DNA from: JBAZOO01 sp041648735
Lineage (GTDB): Bacteria > Verrucomicrobiota > Lentisphaeria > Oligosphaerales > CAITYL01
Reading direction: 5' to 3'
Assembly (NCBI GenBank): GCA_041648735.1
Contig: JBAZOO010000009.1
Location: 43,993 to 107,992 of the forward strand
DNA length: 64,000 nt
Under the pieces are notes generated by a model, which did not search any database, had not been told where the DNA came from, and worked only from the letters and a program-made list of their open reading frames with translations. The position numbers and the translations under genes were made by a program. Below are positions 61,937-64,000 of this stretch, in pieces. How positions within the stretch are numbered: position 1 is the stretch's first letter; each line of letters starts with the position of its first letter.

Positions 61937-63418
61937 ATGCCGCGCCTGCCCATCCCCGCCTCCTTGGCCGTGTGGTGCCTGCTTCCCCTTCTCCTGCTCG
62001 GGGGCAGCGGGTGCATGACCTCCCATCCCGCCGCCATGGCCGCCCCGCTGCGCCAGGTCTCGGCCGGCACCGCGCCGGACCTGACGGCGCTCTCCAAGCG
62101 GCTGGCGGGGAAGGATCGCCTGCTCGCCCTCCTGGAGCGGGGGCGGCTGCAGCAGATCGAGGGGCGGCCCGCGGCCAGCCTGGCGGACTTCACGGCCGCC
62201 GCGGAGTGGCTCCAGCAGCATGACGAGGCGGCGCTGGTCACCGTCCGCGGCGCCGGCCGCCAGGCGGGGGCCATGCTGGTCAACGACGCCACCCTGCCCT
62301 ACGCCGGCGACGGCTATGAGCGCGTCTTCCTCCACACCTTCCAGGCGCTCAACTACCTGGCCGCCGGGCAATTGGACGGGGCCGGCGTGGAGATCCGCCT
62401 GGCCAACGAGGAGCAGGAAAGGGCGCGGGCGCGGCACGAGGCGGCCATCAGCCGCGCCCGGCGGGAGGCCGCCGACAGTGGGGCGGGCTTCGTCGAGTCC
62501 CGCCCCGAAGCCGTCCAGGCGCTGGCCAAGGCGGAGGCGGCAGTGGGGGCGGTGACGAGTTCCTTCCAAAACGCCTACACCTTCTGCCTCTCCGCCGCGG
62601 TCTATGAGATGCTTGGCCAGCCCAACGACGCCTACATTGACTACAAGCGGGCGCTGGAAATCCACCCCGGCAACCGGGTCGTCCAACGGCAATTGCTCCG
62701 GCTCGCCCGCCAACTCGGGATGGGGGAGGACCTGGAGCGGTTCCGGCTCCAATTCCAGGCCGAGCCCGCGGCGCCGCCGGCCGGCCAAGGCGAGGTCGCC
62801 GTATTCTACGAGGAAGGGTTCGTGCCGCCCAAGGTCGAGCTGAAATTCCCCATCCCGGTCCCCGACACCAAGCTCAGCGGCTTCACCGCCGCGGCGGTGC
62901 CGATGTACGCGCCGCCGTGCGGCCAGCCCGCGCCGTTGGCCGTTGCCCGGGCGGACGGCGAAAGGCTGGGCGAAACGGAACCGGTCTGCGACGTCCGCGC
63001 GCTGGCGGTCAAGGCGCTCAAGGAACGGCTGCCAGTCATCCTCACCCGCCAGGCGGTCCGCACCACCCTCAAGGGGCTGGCCGCGCACCAGACCCACCAG
63101 CAGGTGCTGAAATCTGGGGAAGGGCAAGAGAATGAAGGGCTGGCCACCTTGGCCACGCTGGGCGTCTCCGCGCTCAGCTACGTCACCGAAAACGCCGACC
63201 TGCGGAGCTGGCTGAGCCTGCCGGCCTTCACCCAGGTGCTGCGGGCGCCGCTGCCCGCCGGGGAATGCCGCCTGCGCCTGTGCGCCGCGGGCGGTGGCGC
63301 GGCGGCGGAAATCGGCGTCCCGATCCGCGAAAACCGGCTGACCCTGCTCCATGTGATCCGTGCCGGCAACCGCCTGACTTGCACCATCATCCCCCCGGCG
63401 GGAACCGCCCCCCCGTGA
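61937..63418 (+). CDS. COG3014-type lipoprotein with TPR-like repeats
   Basis: 493 residues. A signal peptide ends in LGGSGC, a lipobox (Cys near 26). The first half is helical with an internal TPR-like part, YERVFLHTFQALNYLAAGQL near residue 120 (partly) and DAYIDYKRALEIHPGN near 230. The YERV-HTFQALNYL pattern is that of COG3014 lipoproteins. The second half is beta-rich. It is 36 bases after the surface protein and may be co-expressed. COG3014 has no proven function but is often near LpoB-like genes. Confidence 0.7.
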   Translation: MPRLPIPASLAVWCLLPLLLLGGSGCMTSHPAAMAAPLRQVSAGTAPDLTALSKRLAGKDRLLALLERGRLQQIEGRPAASLADFTAAAEWLQQHDEAALVTVRGAGRQAGAMLVNDATLPYAGDGYERVFLHTFQALNYLAAGQLDGAGVEIRLANEEQERARARHEAAISRARREAADSGAGFVESRPEAVQALAKAEAAVGAVTSSFQNAYTFCLSAAVYEMLGQPNDAYIDYKRALEIHPGNRVVQRQLLRLARQLGMGEDLERFRLQFQAEPAAPPAGQGEVAVFYEEGFVPPKVELKFPIPVPDTKLSGFTAAAVPMYAPPCGQPAPLAVARADGERLGETEPVCDVRALAVKALKERLPVILTRQAVRTTLKGLAAHQTHQQVLKSGEGQENEGLATLATLGVSALSYVTENADLRSWLSLPAFTQVLRAPLPAGECRLRLCAAGGGAAAEIGVPIRENRLTLLHVIRAGNRLTCTIIPPAGTAPP

Positions 63419-63526
63419 AACGGATGAATAACCGCCGCGGCCGCAACGTCCTTCATCCTGTCCAGTTGCATTTCCCCGCCGCCCCGCCTATGGTTTCGAT
63501 GTGTGCATCTCCCCGCCGCGGCGCGG

Positions 63527-63538
63527 GCGGACTCCGCA
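63527..63538 (+). repeat. Dispersed palindrome, near copy (12 of 13)
   Basis: GCGGACTCCGCA, 14 bases before the start of the kinase gene and directly followed by ACAGGAGA, its ribosome site. Confidence 0.55.
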
Positions 63539-63551
63539 ACAGGAGATTTCC

Positions 63552-64000
63552 ATGAGTGACCACGCCCCATCTTCCGCTTCCGCGCCGGCGGACGCCACGC
63601 CCCACGCCACCGCCGTCACCATGCCCGCCGCCGGCCGCCAGGCGGATGCCGCCAAGCCCCAGCCGGCCAAGCCGGCCCCAGCCGGCGCCGGCGGCTTCGC
63701 CGGGCTGGAACCAGGGCAGACCCTCGGCAAGTGCGTGATCGAGCGCGAACTCGGCCGCGGCGGCATGGGCGCCGTCTACCTGGCCCGGCACCAGACGCTC
63801 GACGTGCCGGTGGCGGTCAAGGTGCTGCCGCCCGAGATCGCCGGGCGCGACCCGCAGTTCGCCGAACGCTTCATGCGCGAGGCCAAGCTCGCCTGCCGGA
63901 TCAAGCACGCCAATGTCATTGCCGTGATGGACGCGGAGCGCGACGGGAAGAGCGGGCTCTACTACATCGTCCAGGAGTTCGTGGACGGCGGCACCGTGCG
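63552..64000 (+). CDS. Serine/threonine protein kinase, cut by the window end
   Basis: 149 codons shown; the frame is open at the end. After a Pro/Ala-rich start (residues 1-50), the PknB-like kinase domain begins: ERELGRGGMGAVYLARH (glycine loop, near 62), VAVKVLPPE with the ATP Lys near 86, and the alpha-C Glu in FMREAKLA. The rest of the kinase domain and any C-terminal sensor are not in view. AGGAGA precedes ATG 63552. Eukaryotic-type kinases are frequent in planctomycete-related bacteria. Confidence 0.9.
   Translation, partial: MSDHAPSSASAPADATPHATAVTMPAAGRQADAAKPQPAKPAPAGAGGFAGLEPGQTLGKCVIERELGRGGMGAVYLARHQTLDVPVAVKVLPPEIAGRDPQFAERFMREAKLACRIKHANVIAVMDAERDGKSGLYYIVQEFVDGGTV

Overview
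This is 64 kb of very GC-rich chromosome from a Gram-negative bacterium. Genes for lipid A and Kdo assembly (waaA, lpxB), an AsmA-like protein, a TolB-like protein, a porin-like protein and several lipoproteins point to a cell with a lipopolysaccharide outer membrane. A PEP-CTERM-type protein, a sialate-esterase-like enzyme, a ThuA plus Gfo/Idh/MocA pair and many unusual gene fusions suggest the PVC superphylum, with Lentisphaerota as the best guess. That placement is inference; no rRNA gene is present. Third codon positions are almost always G or C, so most genes carry long spurious antisense ORFs.

Layout. 0-7 kb: Kdo transferase, AEC transporter, citramalate synthase, a porin-like protein, a tyrosine recombinase and a cyclophilin. 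7-18 kb: a YhcH protein with a probable structured RNA upstream, a TolB-like propeller, a topoisomerase B subunit, a methyltransferase, a complete MacA-MacB-MacB-TolC exporter, SerC and a Nudix hydrolase. 18-27 kb: tRNA(CAU), a PHP-glycosyltransferase fusion, a DUF47/PiT phosphate pair, ruvC, and leuA with a leucine-codon attenuator. 27-38 kb: esterase, lpxB, an ABC exporter, a HAD-LarE fusion, then FtsQ-like protein, HolA and a XerD-like recombinase. 38-46 kb is the accessory stretch: an IS3 scar, a hydrolase with a probable frameshift, a Gfo/Idh plus ThuA operon facing an AraC regulator, and a TPR gene of lower GC flanked by two direct copies of a decayed IS4-family element. 46-64 kb: galK, a DinG-like helicase, a deaminase, an SGNH esterase, the AsmA-like protein, a glycosyltransferase with two STAS domains, Era, a RAM-domain protein, a PEGA protein, an orphan fumarase alpha subunit, a PEP-CTERM protein, two surface proteins and the start of a Ser/Thr kinase.

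How parts work together. CimA and LeuA feed isoleucine and leucine synthesis, and leuA appears to be controlled by translation of a short leucine-rich leader peptide. The exporter genes form one tight operon. The DUF47 protein probably modulates the PiT transporter beside it. AraC probably controls the divergent ThuA and oxidoreductase genes. Most promoters I can place share a -35 of the form TTGC(A/G)N with a TATACT-like -10, and two genes (cimA, ruvC) look leaderless.

The points most worth following up are the HAD-LarE fusion, the glycosyltransferase-STAS-STAS protein, the candidate noncoding RNA at 7.55-7.74 kb, the leuA attenuator, and a 13-bp palindrome scattered through genes and gaps.
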